From positions 248,001-312,000 of the forward strand of contig JAEUSQ010000039.1 in assembly GCA_016788705.1 (NCBI GenBank): a stretch of DNA of 64,000 bases, read 5' to 3'. The stretch is from Bacteroidetes Order II. bacterium. Its GTDB lineage: Bacteria; Bacteroidota; Rhodothermia; Rhodothermales; UBA2364. A program made the translations under genes and the position numbers. This document shows, piece after piece, positions 63,301 to 64,000 of the stretch; the stretch's first letter is position 1, and each line of letters opens with the position of its first letter. Under the pieces are notes generated by a model. The model ran no database searches. It worked only from the letters and a program-made list of their open reading frames with translations, and was not told where the DNA came from.

Positions 63301-63828
63301 TTAGAAAAGTTAGAGCCGGACCGCGAATACCGCTTTTGTGGCATTATTACCGAGGTACAAAAACGATATGCAAAAAATGGTAAGCCATTTGCTTTTATCA
63401 CCTTAGAAGATTTTGAAGGCGCTGGGGAAATCACCATCTTCTCCAATCAGTTCGAGCGTATTGGCCCACATTTGCTGCCCGACGAACTAGTGATGGCAAC
63501 GGCGAAATTAGAAAAAAGGGAACGTGGGGTCTCGCTGATTGCCAAAGACCTTGTGCCCATGTGGCAAGCCCAAGAACGCTTCATCAAGTCTATCTTGTTG
63601 CGACTGAACCCAGAAGCCGTGCCCGCCGAACACATGCAAAAACTAAAAGAAGTTTGCGACCAAAATAAAGGAGGGACACGACTCTACTTCGACCTGCTCA
63701 ACCCTGTTTCTGGGAGGGCCATTCGGCTTAAAAGCCGTTTGTGTGTTATAGACCCATCACCGGAAGTATTACGCACCATGGAACGTATTTTTGGTGCGGA
63801 AAACGTTGTTCTACAAGGAGAAAGCTAA
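60376..63828 (+). CDS. dnaE: DNA polymerase III alpha subunit
   Basis: The 1150-residue replicative polymerase. Order: PHP domain (CHLHCHTQYSLLDGAARIKN and ITDHGN), catalytic palm with GPGRGSAAGSAIAYCLGI and PDIDIDFDDRGRG, fingers, helix-hairpin-helix near 820-850, and an OB-fold domain near 985 (FCGIITEVQKRYAKNGKPFA). Length matches DnaE1. Start MPEFCHLHCH was chosen; the frame extends upstream but without conservation. The stop overlaps the next start by TAATG. Confidence 0.97.
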   Translation: MPEFCHLHCHTQYSLLDGAARIKNLIGKAKELGMPAVAITDHGNLFGVPEFYKTAKQQGIKPIIGCEFYIAPSGMKDKTDRTRFHQVLLAKSEEGYKNLIKLSSLSYTEGYYYKPRIDRETLKKHSTGLIATTCCLQGEVLQAILKKGEEAARLIFKEYLDIFGEDYYIELQDHGIPEQKRCNEVLLRWATEYKVKTIATNDVHYVKQGDSEAQDVLLCLQTGKDLNDPKRMRFENDQFFFKTTEEMQAAFPSLTAKIRDASLDNTREIADKCDLTIPMGKLLMPNYPMPPEYAGDMDRYLHDLVFERAQTRYPRMTEEIRERLTFELSIIKQMGFAGYFLIVQDFTTAARKLGVSVGPGRGSAAGSAIAYCLGITNIDPLAYNLLFERFLNPERVSMPDIDIDFDDRGRGKVIDYVVQKYGRESVCQIITFGTMGARSVIRDVARVMNIPLSEADRIAKLVPEGPKENLHTAREKVPEFSSLFQSGDANIRKLMEFSTVLEGSARHTGIHAAGVIIAPGNVGEFVPVALAKGKSGEEDIVTTQYEGKYVEDFGLLKMDFLGLKTLTILNDALQLIKENYGKEVDLDKIPLDDLKTFEMFQRGETVAIFQFESSGMREYMKLLKPTDLNDLIAMNALYRPGPMDLIPNYIARKHGREPIEYPHPMLEEVLKPTFGIPIYQEQVMQMAQVMGSYTLGGADLLRRAMGKKKKEEMDAQRITFLKGAQGNQVDETTANQVFDMMEKFAGYGFNKSHSAAYSVVAYQTAYLKANYPYAFLAAAMTSEMGDTKKLAIVLEEARHLGLKVLPPNINHSQAAFSVEGEAIRFGMAAIKGVGTGAIEIICNERNQNGPFTSLHDLVKRVDLRQVNKKTLEGLAASGALDAFEGHRKQFIAALDDAIRFAHQAQLNRAAGQNSLFGEFSDTAIELTPQMPFMEPWSRGETLRNERELIGLYVSGHPLDEYGPLVRAFSTASFKDLEKLEPDREYRFCGIITEVQKRYAKNGKPFAFITLEDFEGAGEITIFSNQFERIGPHLLPDELVMATAKLEKRERGVSLIAKDLVPMWQAQERFIKSILLRLNPEAVPAEHMQKLKEVCDQNKGGTRLYFDLLNPVSGRAIRLKSRLCVIDPSPEVLRTMERIFGAENVVLQGES

Positions 63829-64000
63829 TGGATCAACTACGAGAAACTTTTTTACATCGCGAGGTTTTGGTAGAAGGCAAATTATTGCATGTTTATCGCG
63901 ATACCGTCGCCCTCTCCGACGGCAGCGAGAGCATCCGCGAGTGGATAAATCATCCCGGCGCAGCAGCCGTGGTCCCCCTTTTTGACGATGGAACAACGCT
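63828..64000 (+). CDS. NUDIX hydrolase, N-terminal part (truncated by window end)
   Basis: The first 57 codons of a gene translationally coupled to dnaE (TAATG). The sequence LHRDTV-like stretch VLVEGKLLHVYRDTVALSDG, then EWINHPGAAAVVPLFDDG, is typical of the N-terminus of ADP-ribose pyrophosphatase-type NUDIX proteins, which hydrolyse ADP-ribose and related compounds. The NUDIX box itself lies beyond the window, so the exact substrate class is unknown. Confidence 0.75.
   Translation, partial: MDQLRETFLHREVLVEGKLLHVYRDTVALSDGSESIREWINHPGAAAVVPLFDDGTT

Overview
The window reads as chromosomal DNA from a Gram-negative member of the Bacteroidota/Rhodothermota (FCB) group. The main evidence is type IX secretion: PorU, PorV, PorZ, a PorV/PorQ-like barrel, a DUF4835 (PorD-like) protein and several proteins with C-terminal type A sorting domains. 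DUF3078, DUF5683, DUF4397 and Hc1-like histone genes also fit this group, as does the rarity of Shine-Dalgarno sequences. Mid-range base composition and the gene repertoire lean towards Rhodothermia/Balneolia, but that placement is inference. No phage, IS element, CRISPR array or rRNA operon was seen. The only mobile-looking traces are one short dispersed-type repeat and one decayed nuclease-like gene.

Layout. 1-5.2 kb: 3' end of a PIF1-type helicase, small envelope proteins, an acyltransferase (PlsC type), a PPK2 and a class D beta-lactamase. 5.3-12.6 kb, mostly minus strand: HisN-type phosphatase, ppk1, dnaG, two lipoproteins (one with a SPOR domain) and a YegS-like lipid kinase. 12.6-17.1 kb, plus strand: an orphan metal/cobalamin-type binding lipoprotein, a long-chain polyprenyl diphosphate synthase, an RNase Z-like hydrolase and a DUF445 protein. 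17.1-22.7 kb, minus strand: a large CotH-type secreted protein and a translationally coupled trio (105-aa unknown, SRPBCC-epimerase fusion, Ste24-like M48 protease). 22.8-26.9 kb, plus strand: a FakA-FakB-like fusion, plsY, a LON-domain protein and a metallo-beta-lactamase-fold hydrolase.

27.2-42.1 kb is the envelope-rich core: porU, porV, a T9SS cargo with an M6-like fold but no HExxH, three tandem paralogs with a GPSGG-type motif, a giant protease/beta-propeller/Omp85-like barrel protein, a DUF5683 protein and an unknown exported protein. 42.1-48.6 kb: a DUF72 protein, a 950-bp gene desert holding a decayed nuclease-like gene, a YbhN-like membrane protein, ribH, porZ, then tRNA-His and tRNA-Glu. 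48.7-53.7 kb, minus strand: a GT-C glycosyltransferase-methyltransferase fusion, a helix-hairpin-helix plus barrel protein and a PorV/PorQ-like protein. 53.7-64 kb: a DUF4835 protein, an exported alpha-amylase, deoC, an esterase, a DUF3078 protein, a 59-aa Hc1-type histone-like gene, dnaE and the start of a NUDIX gene.

Functional themes. (1) Surface export: PorU and PorZ (attachment), PorV (shuttle) and cargo such as the CotH-type and M6-like proteins. (2) Phospholipid synthesis: the fatty-acid-kinase fusion would make acyl-phosphate for PlsY next door, with a PlsC-type enzyme and a YegS-like kinase elsewhere in the window. (3) Polyphosphate: PPK1 and PPK2 within 5 kb. (4) Replication and nucleoid: dnaG, dnaE, a histone-like protein and a PIF1-type helicase. 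The best candidate for something undescribed is the run at about 35.1-41.2 kb, where members of an unnamed tandem family are translationally coupled to the protease/propeller/barrel protein and a DUF5683 protein.
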